DNA of 64,000 nucleotides from an uncultured Gammaproteobacteria bacterium. GTDB lineage: Bacteria > Pseudomonadota > Gammaproteobacteria > Arenicellales > JAANXG01. Positions 32,115-42,374 of the stretch are shown piece after piece. Below the pieces are notes generated by a model that was given only the letters and a program-made list of their open reading frames with translations, was not told where the DNA came from and ran no database searches. Numbering within the stretch: position 1 is the first letter of the stretch; each line of letters opens with the position of its first letter. The stretch is from the NCBI GenBank assembly GCA_947258785.1, contig CAMYJT010000004.1:128717-192716 (forward strand), in the 5' to 3' direction. A program made the position numbers and the translations under genes.

Positions 32115-34088
32115 ATGTTCGAGAACATGAAACTGGTCTATATGGCGATTCCCCTTAGCTGCCTGGTCGCCTCGGTGGTGGCGGGCATCTTTGGCCGTAA
32201 GATCGGCCGAGCCGGTGCGCACACGATTACCATTCTGGCTGTTGCGATTGCCTTTGCCTTGTCACTGGTGGTGTATGTCGATGTCCTCGAAGGAAATAAA
32301 TTCAATGGGTCAGTATATACCTGGATGGTGAGCGGCGGCGTACCGTTCGAGATTGGATTCTTGATCGACGAGCTCAGCGCCACGATGATGGCGGTGGTTT
32401 CCTTCGTGTCGCTCATGGTGCACGTCTACACCATCGGCTATATGCACGATGACCCCGGCTATCAGCGGTTTTTCAGCTACATATCGTTGTTTACGTTTTC
32501 CATGCTGATGCTGGTCATGTCCAACAACTTCCTGCAGCTGTTCTTCGGTTGGGAGGCCGTTGGCCTGATGTCCTATCTGCTGATCGGATTCTGGTTTGAT
32601 CGGGAATCCGCTATTGCCGCAAGCCTCAAGGCGTTTCTGGTGAACCGGGTTGGGGATCTTGGGTTTCTGCTGGGCATCGCGGCGGTGGTCGCCCTTTTTG
32701 GCAGCTTGGATTATTCCGTTGTGTTCGCGGGGGCCCCGGGCGCCGCGTCAAAGTCCTTCAGCTTTCTCGGCGGTGAGATGACCTGGATAACGGCCATCTG
32801 TCTGCTGTTGTTCATCGGCGCCATGGGTAAGTCGGCTCAGGTTCCGCTCCACGTATGGCTTCCGGACTCCATGGAGGGTCCGACCCCCATTTCGGCACTG
32901 ATACACGCCGCCACGATGGTGACGGCTGGAATATTCATGGTCGCTCGTATGTCGCCGCTCTATGAGCTGTCGGAAACCGCCTTAAGCGTGGTGATGGTGA
33001 TTGGGGCGATTACCGCATTCTTCATGGCGCTCATCGGTCTGGTGCAGCACGACATTAAGCGGGTAGTGGCGTATTCAACGCTGTCTCAGCTGGGGTACAT
33101 GATGGTCGCTTTGGGGGCATCGGCCTATGCAGCCGGTATTTTCCACTTGGTGACACACGCGTTCTTTAAAGCCTTGCTGTTCCTCGCGGCCGGCTCGGTG
33201 ATCATTGCGTTGCATCATCAGCAGGACATGCGTGCCATGGGAGGGCTGCGCAAGCCCATGCCGATTACCTATCTGACCGCGGTCATCGGTACTTTGGCGT
33301 TGGTCGGATTTCCTGGATTTGCCGGTTTTTTCTCCAAGGACGCCATCATCGAAGCGGTGCATCTCTCGGAGTTGCCCGGTTCAGGGTTCGCGTTCATTGC
33401 AGTGACCGCCGGCGTGTTCGTCACTGCGTTTTACAGCTTCCGTCTCCTGTTTCTCACCTTCCATGGTCGACCGCGCATGGATCAGGAGACCCGGCGCCAT
33501 GTCAAGGAATCGCCGTGGGTGGTCTGGGTACCATTGGTCCTTCTGGCAATTCCCTCTATTCTTGCCGGCGCCTGGTATTTCGAGCCCATGCTGTTTGGGA
33601 ATTTTTTCGGCGAGTCATTAAAAGTGCTGCCGGAGCACGACACGCTGGCCAAACTGGCAGCGAAACACCCGGAGGCCACCGGTGTCGCTTTGCTCTGGGA
33701 CGTCATCGTTCACGGGTTCGTCTCGCCGCCGACATGGTTGTTCCTTGCCGGCTCGGTATTGGCGTGGGTGTTTTACATAGAAAAACCGGAACTCCCCGAG
33801 AAAATCGTCAAGCGCTTTGGCGTAATCCATGGAGTGCTGATGAATAAATACGGGTTTGACGAAGCCTACAATGTGGTGTTCGCACGCGGCACGCGCGAAG
33901 TCGGGGGTGCGTTATGGAAATTCGGAGATGCCACCTTGATCGATGGCTGGCTCGTCAACGGGACCGCGAGAATCGTGGGTTGGGTATCTAGCGCCGTCCG
34001 GCACATCCAGACCGGTTACGTGTATCACTATGCGTTCGCAATGATAATCGGATTGTTTCTCCTCTTGACGCTGTTTCTCAAGCCGTAG
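32115..34088 (+). CDS. nuoL: NADH-quinone oxidoreductase subunit L
   Basis: A 657-residue antiporter-like subunit at the far end of the membrane arm. Proton-path residues are visible in LQLFFGWEAVGLMSYLLIGFW (Glu), MGKSAQVPLHVWLPDSMEGPTPISALIHAATMV (Lys, His) and HDIKRVVAYSTLSQLGYM (Lys). The C-terminus has the long lateral helix and a final membrane anchor. Confidence 0.96.
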   Translation: MFENMKLVYMAIPLSCLVASVVAGIFGRKIGRAGAHTITILAVAIAFALSLVVYVDVLEGNKFNGSVYTWMVSGGVPFEIGFLIDELSATMMAVVSFVSLMVHVYTIGYMHDDPGYQRFFSYISLFTFSMLMLVMSNNFLQLFFGWEAVGLMSYLLIGFWFDRESAIAASLKAFLVNRVGDLGFLLGIAAVVALFGSLDYSVVFAGAPGAASKSFSFLGGEMTWITAICLLLFIGAMGKSAQVPLHVWLPDSMEGPTPISALIHAATMVTAGIFMVARMSPLYELSETALSVVMVIGAITAFFMALIGLVQHDIKRVVAYSTLSQLGYMMVALGASAYAAGIFHLVTHAFFKALLFLAAGSVIIALHHQQDMRAMGGLRKPMPITYLTAVIGTLALVGFPGFAGFFSKDAIIEAVHLSELPGSGFAFIAVTAGVFVTAFYSFRLLFLTFHGRPRMDQETRRHVKESPWVVWVPLVLLAIPSILAGAWYFEPMLFGNFFGESLKVLPEHDTLAKLAAKHPEATGVALLWDVIVHGFVSPPTWLFLAGSVLAWVFYIEKPELPEKIVKRFGVIHGVLMNKYGFDEAYNVVFARGTREVGGALWKFGDATLIDGWLVNGTARIVGWVSSAVRHIQTGYVYHYAFAMIIGLFLLLTLFLKP

Positions 34089-34093
34089 CGCGT

Positions 34094-35593
34094 ATGGAAT
34101 CGAATTTGTTGAGTCTATTGATCTGGACACCCATTGTGGGTGGTATCGTGGTGCTTGCCGCCGGCGGGGAAACGCGTGCCCCTCTGGCTAGAAAACTGTC
34201 ATTGGCTTTTTCCATCATTGCCTTACTGCTGAGTCTCCCGCTGTACAACGGATTCGACAAGACCACGGCGGCGATGCAATTCGAAGAGCGGTTTCCGTGG
34301 ATTTCGACCTTCAATGTGTTTTATCACCTGGGTATCGACGGTATTTCGCTGGTGTTGATACTGTTGACCGCCTTCCTGACAGTAATCGTGGTGATTGCTG
34401 GATGGCAAGTGATACAGGACAAAGTCGCGCAATACATGGCAGCGTTTCTAATCATGGAAGGGTTGATGATCGGTGTATTCTCGTCCCTGGATGCGATTCT
34501 GTTCTACGTGTTCTGGGAGGGCATGCTGATCCCGATGTTCCTAATTATCGGTATCTGGGGTGGCCCGAACCGGATATACGCGACGATAAAGTTCTTCCTG
34601 TACACCTTACTGGGTTCTTTGTTGATGCTGGTAGCGTTTATCTATCTGTATCAGCAGAGTGGTAGTTTCAGTCTTGCGGATTATTACGATCTGCCAATCG
34701 GTAAGAACACCCAGATCATGTTGTTCTTCGCATTCCTCGCCGCCTTTGCGGTGAAGGTGCCGATGGTGCCCGTACACACCTGGCTCCCGGACGCTCACGT
34801 CGAGGCGCCGACCGGGGGTTCAGTCATCCTGGCGGCGATCATGCTGAAAATGGGGGGTTACGGTTTTCTGAGGTTCAGTTTGCCGATTCTCCCCGACGCC
34901 AGTCACATCCTCGCCGGCTTTATGATCACGCTGTCTTTGATTGCGATCGTTTACATCGCATTGGTGGCGCTGGTGCAGGACGATATGAAGAAGCTCATCG
35001 CTTATTCGTCCATCGCTCACATGGGATTTGTCACTTTGGGGTTTTTCGTGTTCAGCGCCCAGGGCATCGAGGGCGGCATAGTGCAGATGATCTCGCATGG
35101 TTTTATCTCCGGCGCTTTGTTTTTGTGCGTGGGCGTTTTGTACGACCGCATGCACTCGCGGTTGATTTCGAGCTATGGGGGGGTGGCCAACACGATGCCG
35201 GTGTTTGCAGCGTTTATGATGCTGTTTGCAATGGCCAACGCCGGATTACCAGGCACGTCGGGCTTTGTCGGTGAATTTCTGGTGATCCTGGCGGCGTTTA
35301 AGATCAATGCGTGGTATGCGGTGCTGGCTGGCACGACGCTGATATTTGGCGCGGCTTACACCCTGTGGATGTACAAGCGTGTCATCTTTGGAGTGATCGC
35401 CAATACCGAGGTTAAAACTCTTACTGACGTAAATAACAGAGAGATACTGTTTTTGACGCTGCTGGCGGGGATGGTGTTGTTGATCGGTGTATGGCCCTTC
35501 CCGATACTGGATCTGGTCCATGCGTCAGTTGAGCAACTGGTAGCCCAATCGGCGGTGTCGAAAATCGAAATTGTGACCGGAGCAATACGATGA
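34094..35593 (+). CDS. nuoM: NADH-quinone oxidoreductase subunit M
   Basis: A 499-residue antiporter-like subunit. Key blocks are FYVFWEGMLIPMFLIIG (Glu), VKVPMVPVHTWLPDAHVEAPTGGSVILAAIMLKMGGYG and DDMKKLIAYSSIAHMGFVTLG. It overlaps nuoN by 4 bases (ATGA). Confidence 0.96.
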   Translation: MESNLLSLLIWTPIVGGIVVLAAGGETRAPLARKLSLAFSIIALLLSLPLYNGFDKTTAAMQFEERFPWISTFNVFYHLGIDGISLVLILLTAFLTVIVVIAGWQVIQDKVAQYMAAFLIMEGLMIGVFSSLDAILFYVFWEGMLIPMFLIIGIWGGPNRIYATIKFFLYTLLGSLLMLVAFIYLYQQSGSFSLADYYDLPIGKNTQIMLFFAFLAAFAVKVPMVPVHTWLPDAHVEAPTGGSVILAAIMLKMGGYGFLRFSLPILPDASHILAGFMITLSLIAIVYIALVALVQDDMKKLIAYSSIAHMGFVTLGFFVFSAQGIEGGIVQMISHGFISGALFLCVGVLYDRMHSRLISSYGGVANTMPVFAAFMMLFAMANAGLPGTSGFVGEFLVILAAFKINAWYAVLAGTTLIFGAAYTLWMYKRVIFGVIANTEVKTLTDVNNREILFLTLLAGMVLLIGVWPFPILDLVHASVEQLVAQSAVSKIEIVTGAIR

Positions 35594-37050
35594 ACACGGC
35601 CATCAATGTGACGCCAGCGATTCCTGAGATAGTTGTTTTCGTAATGGCCTGCGTGATCTTGGTGGTCGACCTGTATGCGGCGAAGGAGCACAGGGTCATA
35701 AGCTATGCGCTGACCCTGACGACGCTGGGAGTCGCCATGCTGATCTCCCTCTACAGCTTCTCGGCGGATCCGGTTTACACGTTCAATAATATGTTTATCG
35801 ATGATGCCTTGTCCGACGTCATTAAAATTGCAGTCTGTGGAATTACATTTTTAGTTCTGATCTACGCGAGGGAGTACATCGAGCTGCGCGGACTCTATCA
35901 GGGCGAATATTTCGTGCTCGTGCTATTCGCGGTTGTGGGAATGATGGTCATGGCCTCTGCCAACCATTTTCTCGTGCTCTACCTGGGCCTCGAGCTTTTA
36001 TCACTCTGCCTCTACTCACTGGTTGCGTTTCAACGCGATTCGGCATTGGCGACGGAGGCTGCCATGAAGTATTTCGTGCTGGGCGCCTTGGGTTCGGGAA
36101 TGATGCTTTACGGTATGTCGATTCTGTACGGTTTGACCGGAACTCTCGATATCACCGAGGTGCGCCAGGCGGTTGGAGCCATGCCGCTGGACAACGTGGC
36201 TCTGATCTTTGGTCTGGTATTCGTGTTGGTGAGTCTGGCATTCAAACTCGGGGCCGTGCCGTTTCACATGTGGGTACCAGACGTGTATCACGGGGCCTCA
36301 ACCTCGTCCACTGTGTTCATCGGGACCGCGCCGAAGATCGCCGGGTTTGCCATCGTCATACGCCTGTTGATCGGTGGTCTGGAGGATTTGCATGGAGCGT
36401 GGCGTGACATGGTGATCATTTTGTCGTTGCTGTCCATCGCCATTGGTAATCTGATCGCCATTGCCCAAAGCAATTTAAAGCGCATGTTGGCCTATTCGGC
36501 GATCTCACACATGGGATTCATGCTCTTGGGCGTGCTCGCGGGCACGCCGAACGGGTACAGCGCGGCATTGTTCTACATTTTGGCTTATGCCTTGATGAGC
36601 CTGGGCGGTTTCGGAATGATCATCGTGCTGTCACGCGCCGGATTTGAGGCGGATGAACTCGCCGACCTGAAAGGCCTCAACCAGCGCAACCCGTGGTACG
36701 CGCTGTTAATGATGTTATTGATGGTTTCCATGGCGGGGATTCCTCCAACCATCGGTTTCTTCGCCAAGCTGTCGGTCATTCAAGCCATCATAGAGGTGAA
36801 TCTGGTGTGGCTGGCGGTGGTTGCCGTGCTGTTTGCGGTGGTCGGAGCGTACTACTACCTGCGGGTCATCAAGCTCATGTATTTCGACCCACCCGACGAG
36901 GGTGTTGCGTCGATCGAGGCCGCCCCCGACCTGAGAGTGGTGATGGGCCTGAATGCCTGGGCGATGGTGCTGTTATTGCCCTGGATCGGACCGATCCAGC
37001 GGGTTTGCCTGACGGCGGTGGCCAGCGTAATGAACGGATTCGCCTCCTGA
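35590..37050 (+). CDS. nuoN: NADH-quinone oxidoreductase subunit N
   Basis: A 486-residue antiporter-like subunit, the last of the operon. Conserved blocks are LYLGLELLSLCLYSLVAFQRDS, FKLGAVPFHMWVPDVYHGASTSSTVFIGTAPK and SNLKRMLAYSAISHMGFMLLG. No clear terminator follows. The tRNA-fMet promoter begins about 100 bases later. Confidence 0.96.
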   Translation: MNTAINVTPAIPEIVVFVMACVILVVDLYAAKEHRVISYALTLTTLGVAMLISLYSFSADPVYTFNNMFIDDALSDVIKIAVCGITFLVLIYAREYIELRGLYQGEYFVLVLFAVVGMMVMASANHFLVLYLGLELLSLCLYSLVAFQRDSALATEAAMKYFVLGALGSGMMLYGMSILYGLTGTLDITEVRQAVGAMPLDNVALIFGLVFVLVSLAFKLGAVPFHMWVPDVYHGASTSSTVFIGTAPKIAGFAIVIRLLIGGLEDLHGAWRDMVIILSLLSIAIGNLIAIAQSNLKRMLAYSAISHMGFMLLGVLAGTPNGYSAALFYILAYALMSLGGFGMIIVLSRAGFEADELADLKGLNQRNPWYALLMMLLMVSMAGIPPTIGFFAKLSVIQAIIEVNLVWLAVVAVLFAVVGAYYYLRVIKLMYFDPPDEGVASIEAAPDLRVVMGLNAWAMVLLLPWIGPIQRVCLTAVASVMNGFAS

Positions 37051-37147
37051 GCGATCGAATCCTCGGCCCGATTTTTTCGGCGTCGATAGCCGCTTGGTTC
37101 GTCATCGGCGAACCGATTTGATGTCCAGCGCGCGATCTCCGGCACGG

Positions 37148-37176
37148 TTGAACTGGCCTGCCGTATCACGTACAAT
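37148..37176 (+). promoter_or_regulatory. Predicted promoter of tRNA-fMet / rimP operon
   Basis: TTGAAC at 37148-37153, a 17-base spacer and TACAAT at 37171-37176, followed by GC-rich sequence up to the tRNA at 37190. The match is close to the sigma-70 consensus, and the GC-rich discriminator fits stringent control of stable RNA genes. Confidence 0.65.
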
Positions 37177-37189
37177 TCGGCCGCTCCGA

Positions 37190-37266
<77 letters not shown>

Positions 37267-37280
37267 TACACTGCCTGCGG

Positions 37281-37306
37281 CCCCGCATCTGCGGGGTTTT
37301 GTGTTT
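37281..37306 (+). terminator. Terminator after tRNA-fMet
   Basis: A 6-bp CCCCGC/GCGGGG stem with an ATCT loop, followed by TTTTGTGTTT. It probably gives partial termination and allows some read-through into rimP. Confidence 0.7.
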
Positions 37307-37373
37307 GAGTCGCAGGGTGTCGGGCAAGGTAGCGCCCGGGAAGGATGTATCAATAGCGCGAATAACGACACAG

Positions 37374-37397
37374 TGGGCTCAACGCCCATTTTTTTTT
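37374..37397 (+). promoter_or_regulatory. rimP leader terminator/attenuator
   Basis: A hairpin TGGGC-TCAAC-GCCCA followed by nine T residues, ending 14 bases before the rimP start. A second hairpin (CGGGC/GCCCG) lies at 37321-37338. This arrangement matches the rimP leader known in gammaproteobacteria, where an intrinsic terminator precedes the nusA operon and may be regulated by NusA. Confidence 0.65.
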
Positions 37398-37411
37398 GGT
37401 TGAGAGTGACA

Positions 37412-37903
37412 ATGGCGTCATTGGAAAACACTGAATTGTTTGAGCTGCTGGAACCCGGTGCTGCGGCTCTGGGGTTTGAGCTGCTGGCGGTGGAGATCAG
37501 TGGCAGCGGTGGATCAACGGTGCTGCGCGCCTATATCGACGGTGCCGATGGGGTTGCGGTGGACGATTGTGCTCGTGTGAGTCGTCAATTGAGTGCGATC
37601 CTCGATGTCGAAGATCCTCTCCCAGGCCGCTACACACTGGAGGTGTCGTCACCCGGGCTGGACCGACCATTGAGCAAGCGGCGACATTTCGAGCTGGCGA
37701 TTGGACAAGACGTCAATATTAGAACCGGTCCTCGTGTCGTCGGCCGGCACCGATTCACCGGCGTGCTGAGGAGGGTGACCGACGACACTGTGGTCGTAGA
37801 CGTGGACGGCGAGCCTTACGATATACCATTGCTCGATATCGTGAAGGCACGCCTGGTGCCGGACTATGAGTCCTTGAACAAAGATTTGACGGGTAATCGA
37901 TAG
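37412..37903 (+). CDS. rimP: Ribosome maturation factor RimP
   Basis: A 163-residue factor needed for 30S maturation. The N-terminal domain (LEPGAAALGFELLAVEI) is followed by the VSSPGLDRPL motif and a C-terminal Sm-like fold (FTGVLRRVTDDTVVVDVDGEPYDIP). ATG at 37412 fits the family. nusA starts 3 bases after its stop. Confidence 0.95.
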   Translation: MASLENTELFELLEPGAAALGFELLAVEISGSGGSTVLRAYIDGADGVAVDDCARVSRQLSAILDVEDPLPGRYTLEVSSPGLDRPLSKRRHFELAIGQDVNIRTGPRVVGRHRFTGVLRRVTDDTVVVDVDGEPYDIPLLDIVKARLVPDYESLNKDLTGNR

Positions 37904-37906
37904 CTT

Positions 37907-39418
37907 ATGGCAAACGAAATTCTGCTGATGGCGGATGTGCTTTCCCGCGAGAAAGGCGTGAATAAAGAGGTCATCTTCGAGGCCATCGAGGCTGCGTTGG
38001 CGACGGCCACCCGCAAGCGGCATCGCGAAGACATCGACGCACGCGTCGACATTCACCATGACACGGGTCAATACGATACCTATCGCCGTTGGGAAGTGAT
38101 CGGAGATGATGAGGAGCTTGAGTTTCCAGACCGGCAAATCCGTATTACGCAAGCACGACTGGAGTATCCCGAAATCCGCGAAGGAGAGTTCGTCGAGCAA
38201 CCCCTGAAGCCGGTGGATTTCGGAAGGATCGCCGCTCAGGCGGCAAAGCAGGTCATCATGCAGAAGGTGCGTGAGGCCGAGCGCGAGCGTATCGTTGCGG
38301 AGTATGAACCGCGCAAGGGTGAGATGATTTCTGGAGTGGTCAAACGGATGGAGCGGGGGGATGCGATCGTCGACTTGGGCGGTGCCGAGGCGACACTACC
38401 GAAATCCGCCATGATTCCGCGCGAAGGGTTGCGCCCTGGCGACCGGATCCGGGCGGTCCTGCGCGACGTCCGCCCGGCGCAGCGCGGACCACAGTTGTTC
38501 ATGGACCGAATATCGCCGGACCTACTGATTCAACTGTTCAAACTGGAAGTACCGGAGGCCGGAGAGGGGATCATCGAGATTCTCAGCGCGGCCCGGGACC
38601 CTGGGTTGAGGGCCAAGATCGCGGTCAGGTCCAACGATCAGAAAATTGATCCGGTCGGGGCTTGCGTCGGCATCCGCGGCTCGCGCGTGCAGAGTGTGTC
38701 CAATGAAATCGCCGGCGAGCGGGTTGACATTATCAAGTGGGCCGAAGATCCGGCTCAATTCGTAATCAACGCTTTGGCGCCGGCAGAGGTGGAATCTATC
38801 GTTGTGGACGAGGAACTGAAATCCATGGACGTGGTGGTTGACGAGACCAAGTTGTCTCAGGCGATCGGACGTGGTGGTCAAAACGTCCGCTTGGCCTCAG
38901 AGTTGACCGGATGGGAAATCAATATTCTCACCGACCAGGAGGCCGTTGATAAGGCCGAAAACGAGTCTCGAGATATCTGCAAGATGTTAATGGAGCAGTT
39001 GGATGTGGACGAGGATGTTGCCGTAATTTTGGTACAAGAGGGATTCACGGCTTTGGAGGAAGTGGCATACGTGCCGAAACAGGAGTTGGTGGAAATCGAG
39101 GAGTTTGACGAGGAGCTAGTCGACGAACTGCGTCGTCGGTCGGAGGATGCGTTAGTTACACGTGCAATTGCCCAGGAGGAACAGTTGAAACTCGCGGAGC
39201 CACAGCCGGATCTTCTGGAGATAGACGGCATGGACGAATATACGGCACGACTGCTGGCAAGTCACAAGATACGCACACGCGAGGACCTGGCAGACTGTGC
39301 GGTCGATGAGTTGCTGGAGATTCCGGGTTTCGAAAAGGAGAAAGCCGAACAGCTCATTATGACTGCCCGCGCCCCATGGTTTGAGGAAGCGGAAGCTGCA
39401 GTTGCTGAGAACGAGTAA
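37907..39418 (+). CDS. nusA: Transcription termination/antitermination protein NusA
   Basis: A 503-residue RNA polymerase-associated factor. In order: N-terminal domain (MANEILLMADVLSREKGV), S1 domain (about 135-200, GEMISGVVKRMERGDAIVDLGG), KH1/KH2 (GACVGIRGSRVQ and AIGRGGQNVRLASELTGW), and two acidic C-terminal repeats, the last near residues 425-490, that bind RNA polymerase alpha or lambda N-type factors. The length is close to E. coli NusA. Confidence 0.96.
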   Translation: MANEILLMADVLSREKGVNKEVIFEAIEAALATATRKRHREDIDARVDIHHDTGQYDTYRRWEVIGDDEELEFPDRQIRITQARLEYPEIREGEFVEQPLKPVDFGRIAAQAAKQVIMQKVREAERERIVAEYEPRKGEMISGVVKRMERGDAIVDLGGAEATLPKSAMIPREGLRPGDRIRAVLRDVRPAQRGPQLFMDRISPDLLIQLFKLEVPEAGEGIIEILSAARDPGLRAKIAVRSNDQKIDPVGACVGIRGSRVQSVSNEIAGERVDIIKWAEDPAQFVINALAPAEVESIVVDEELKSMDVVVDETKLSQAIGRGGQNVRLASELTGWEINILTDQEAVDKAENESRDICKMLMEQLDVDEDVAVILVQEGFTALEEVAYVPKQELVEIEEFDEELVDELRRRSEDALVTRAIAQEEQLKLAEPQPDLLEIDGMDEYTARLLASHKIRTREDLADCAVDELLEIPGFEKEKAEQLIMTARAPWFEEAEAAVAENE

Positions 39419-39433
39419 CGGTCGGGGGCAAGC

Positions 39434-41983
39434 ATGTCGCAAGTCACAGTTAGAAGTTTTGCAGAACAGATTGGGGTGGGTATCGATAAGCTGCAGCAGC
39501 AGCTGCTGGCGGCGGGAATCCCGGCAAAGCAATCCGAGGACCCGCTGAGCGACGAGGAAAAGATCACTCTGCTCAGCTACCTGCGCGGTGGGGAGGAAAA
39601 ACCGGTCGCACCTCGTCGGAACAAAATCACCCTGAAACGCAAGACTGCGAGCGAAATCAGGCAGACTTCTCGCACTGGAACTTCGCGGACAATACACGTC
39701 GAGGTCCGCAAACGGCGGACCTTCGTCAAGCGTGAGGTGCTGGAGGAACAGGAACGCCAACGACAGGAGGCGGAGGCGCGTGCTGCGGCCGAGCGGGAGG
39801 AAGCAGCCCGCCAGGCGGCGGAGGCGGAACAGGCTGAACTGGCCCGCCAGCTCAGTGACGAACCGCCGGTCACATCAGAGCCCCGCATTGCAGAGGTGCC
39901 GACGGCAGAAGCGGTGCCTGCGGTGGAGCCAGAGGAGGCGGCCACAGCGGCACCCGAAGTGGCACCGCTGGTCGGGGCCGAAACCGCCGAACTGGTACCG
40001 GTACCCGATGCGGAGCCGGAATCTGAGCCGGCGGCCGTGCCGACGGAACCGGCCGTGGAGAAACCGGAGGACAAGCCCAAAAAGGCCGAGCGTAAGCCCA
40101 AACGGGCTCGACGAGAGCTGCATGTATCGGGTGACCTGCAGGGGCGCCGCAAGCGTCGGGAAGTGTCCCGCCCGCGAAAGGTCAAGACCAGTGCGGTCCA
40201 ACATGCGTTCGAAAGGCCCACCGAGCCGCTAAAACGGGAGGTGATCATTCCCGAGACGATCACTGTGGCGGAACTTGCCCAGGCCATGTCTGTGAAGGCG
40301 GCAGAGGTGATCAAGGCGCTGATGCAGATGGGCTCCATGGTAACCATCAATCAAGTGTTGGATCAGGATACGGCTATTCTGTTGGTTGAGGAGATGGGGC
40401 ATGTCGCCAAGGCCGGGGCGGCCGATGACCCCGAGGCGTTGTTGCTGGAGCAGCAGGAGGTTGAGGGCGAGTTGGAGTCGCGCCCGCCGGTGGTCACGGT
40501 TATGGGACACGTCGATCATGGTAAGACTTCCCTACTCGATCACATCCGCAAAACCAAGGTTGCGGCCGGTGAGGCGGGCGGCATTACCCAGCATATCGGG
40601 GCCTATCAAGTGACTACCTCAAAGGGTGTCATCACCTTTCTGGACACACCGGGTCACGAGGCGTTTACGGCCATGCGTGCCCGCGGTGCCCAGGCCACCG
40701 ACCTGGTGATCCTCGTCGTCGCCGCGGATGACGGAGTAAAGCCACAAACTATTGAAGCAATTCATCATTCCAGGGACGCCAACGTCCCCATGGTCGTTGC
40801 CATCAATAAAATCGATAAGGAGGACGCCGATCCGGAGCGCGTCAAGCAGGAGCTCGCAAACCACAATGTCATACCAGAGGACTGGGGTGGTGACGTGCTC
40901 ATTATTCCGGTATCTGCAAAATCCGGTCACGGAGTCGATGAATTGCTGGATGCCGCGCTGTTGCAGGCGGAACTGCTGGACTTGAAGTCGCCTCGCACCG
41001 GCACGGCCGCGGGTGTGGTGGTGGAGGCGCGCCTCGACAAGGGGCGCGGTCCGGTGGCGACCATTCTGGTGCAGCGGGGCACCCTGCACAACGGTGACGT
41101 CATACTCGCCGGCCGCGAAACCGGGCGCATTCGTGCGATGAGCAACGACGCCGGCAGGCGGATCAAAGACGCCGCCCCCTCTACGCCGGTCGAGACCCAG
41201 GGACTCTCCGGAGTGCCGGTCGCTGGTGATGAAGTGCTGGTGGTGACCGACGAAAGAAAGGCGCGGGAGATCGCACTGCTGCGGCAGGGCAAGCACAAAG
41301 AGATCAAGCTTGCGCGGCAGCAGGCAACTAAGCTGGAAAACGTCTTCCAACAGATGGACGATAGCGAGCAGAAGATGCTGAATCTGGTGATCAAGGCCGA
41401 CGTTCAGGGCTCTGTTGGTGCGTTGACCGAGGCTTTGGAAAAGCTTTCCACGAATGAAGTGGGGGTAAACGTCGTGCACGGCATGGTTGGCGGTATCAGT
41501 GAGTCTGACGTCAATCTGGCGCTTGCTTCGAACGCCATCATTATCGGCTTCAACGTGCGGGCCGATGCGGCCGCGCGCAAGTTGCTCGAGGCTGAAGACA
41601 TAGACATCCACTATTACAACGTGATTTACGACGTCGTGGACGAAGTCAAGGCGGCAATGTCGGGCATGCTGGCCCCGGAGTTCAGGGAGGAAGTCATTGG
41701 TCGGGCAGAAGTACGCGATGTGTTCAGGACTCCCAAGCTCGGCGCTATCGCTGGCTGTTTCGTTTCCGAAGGCCTAGTACGCCGCAACGAGAAAGTCCGG
41801 GTATTGCGGGACAACGTGGTGATTTTCGAAGGCAACATGGATTCCCTGCGTCGTTTCAAGGACGATGTCGGTGAGGTCAAGGCTGGGTTGGAGTGTGGTA
41901 TCGGAATAAAGAATTACAACGACATCAAAGTCGGTGACCAACTCGAGGTATACAAGACCATCGAAGTGCGACCGAAATTGTAG
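39434..41983 (+). CDS. infB: Translation initiation factor IF-2
   Basis: An 849-residue GTPase that brings initiator tRNA to the 30S subunit. An N-terminal IF2N helix ([21 protein letters not shown]) is followed by a long Glu/Ala/Pro-rich linker (about 100-260) and a second IF2N-like segment. The G domain has G1 GHVDHGKT at 358-365, DTPGH and NKID; domains II-IV complete it. An internal start producing IF2-beta is possible but not evident. Confidence 0.96.
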   Translation: MSQVTVRSFAEQIGVGIDKLQQQLLAAGIPAKQSEDPLSDEEKITLLSYLRGGEEKPVAPRRNKITLKRKTASEIRQTSRTGTSRTIHVEVRKRRTFVKREVLEEQERQRQEAEARAAAEREEAARQAAEAEQAELARQLSDEPPVTSEPRIAEVPTAEAVPAVEPEEAATAAPEVAPLVGAETAELVPVPDAEPESEPAAVPTEPAVEKPEDKPKKAERKPKRARRELHVSGDLQGRRKRREVSRPRKVKTSAVQHAFERPTEPLKREVIIPETITVAELAQAMSVKAAEVIKALMQMGSMVTINQVLDQDTAILLVEEMGHVAKAGAADDPEALLLEQQEVEGELESRPPVVTVMGHVDHGKTSLLDHIRKTKVAAGEAGGITQHIGAYQVTTSKGVITFLDTPGHEAFTAMRARGAQATDLVILVVAADDGVKPQTIEAIHHSRDANVPMVVAINKIDKEDADPERVKQELANHNVIPEDWGGDVLIIPVSAKSGHGVDELLDAALLQAELLDLKSPRTGTAAGVVVEARLDKGRGPVATILVQRGTLHNGDVILAGRETGRIRAMSNDAGRRIKDAAPSTPVETQGLSGVPVAGDEVLVVTDERKAREIALLRQGKHKEIKLARQQATKLENVFQQMDDSEQKMLNLVIKADVQGSVGALTEALEKLSTNEVGVNVVHGMVGGISESDVNLALASNAIIIGFNVRADAAARKLLEAEDIDIHYYNVIYDVVDEVKAAMSGMLAPEFREEVIGRAEVRDVFRTPKLGAIAGCFVSEGLVRRNEKVRVLRDNVVIFEGNMDSLRRFKDDVGEVKAGLECGIGIKNYNDIKVGDQLEVYKTIEVRPKL

Positions 41984-42011
41984 CCTAAAACGGCCAGCGT
42001 GGAAGACGTCA

Positions 42012-42374
42012 ATGCCAAAAGACTTCAGTCGTGTCAGGCGGGTGGCCGAGCTCGTGCAGCGGGAGTTGGCGCAACTTCTAGAGACGGAAGTCAGCGATCC
42101 CCGTTTGGCGCTGGTAACCGTGACTTCGGTGGAGATGAGCAGGGATCTCAGACACGCTGTCGTGTACGTAACTTGCATGCGCCGGCCGGAACTAGGCGCA
42201 GAGAGGGAGGACGTGTTGCGGGCGCTAACCAGGGCGGGCGGTTTTCTTCGCCGGCAGTTGAGTCATAATTTGACGCTGAAGACGGTGCCGGATTTGCAGT
42301 TTCGATACGACACTAGTATCGAGCGTGGTATCGCATTGTCGAAACTGATCGACCAGGCAACCCGCGGCGGTTGA
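42012..42374 (+). CDS. rbfA: Ribosome-binding factor A
   Basis: A 120-residue KH-like protein that helps mature 16S rRNA in the 30S subunit. Signature blocks are RRVAELVQRELAQLLETEVSDPRL and LKTVPDLQFRYDTSIERGIAL. ATG at 42012 is chosen; the upstream frame overlaps infB and is unrelated. The stop overlaps the truB start (TTGA). Confidence 0.95.
   Translation: MPKDFSRVRRVAELVQRELAQLLETEVSDPRLALVTVTSVEMSRDLRHAVVYVTCMRRPELGAEREDVLRALTRAGGFLRRQLSHNLTLKTVPDLQFRYDTSIERGIALSKLIDQATRGG

Noticed and set aside
40619..41611. A 330-codon open frame on the minus strand inside infB
   Set aside because: Antisense to the IF-2 G domain; no motif.
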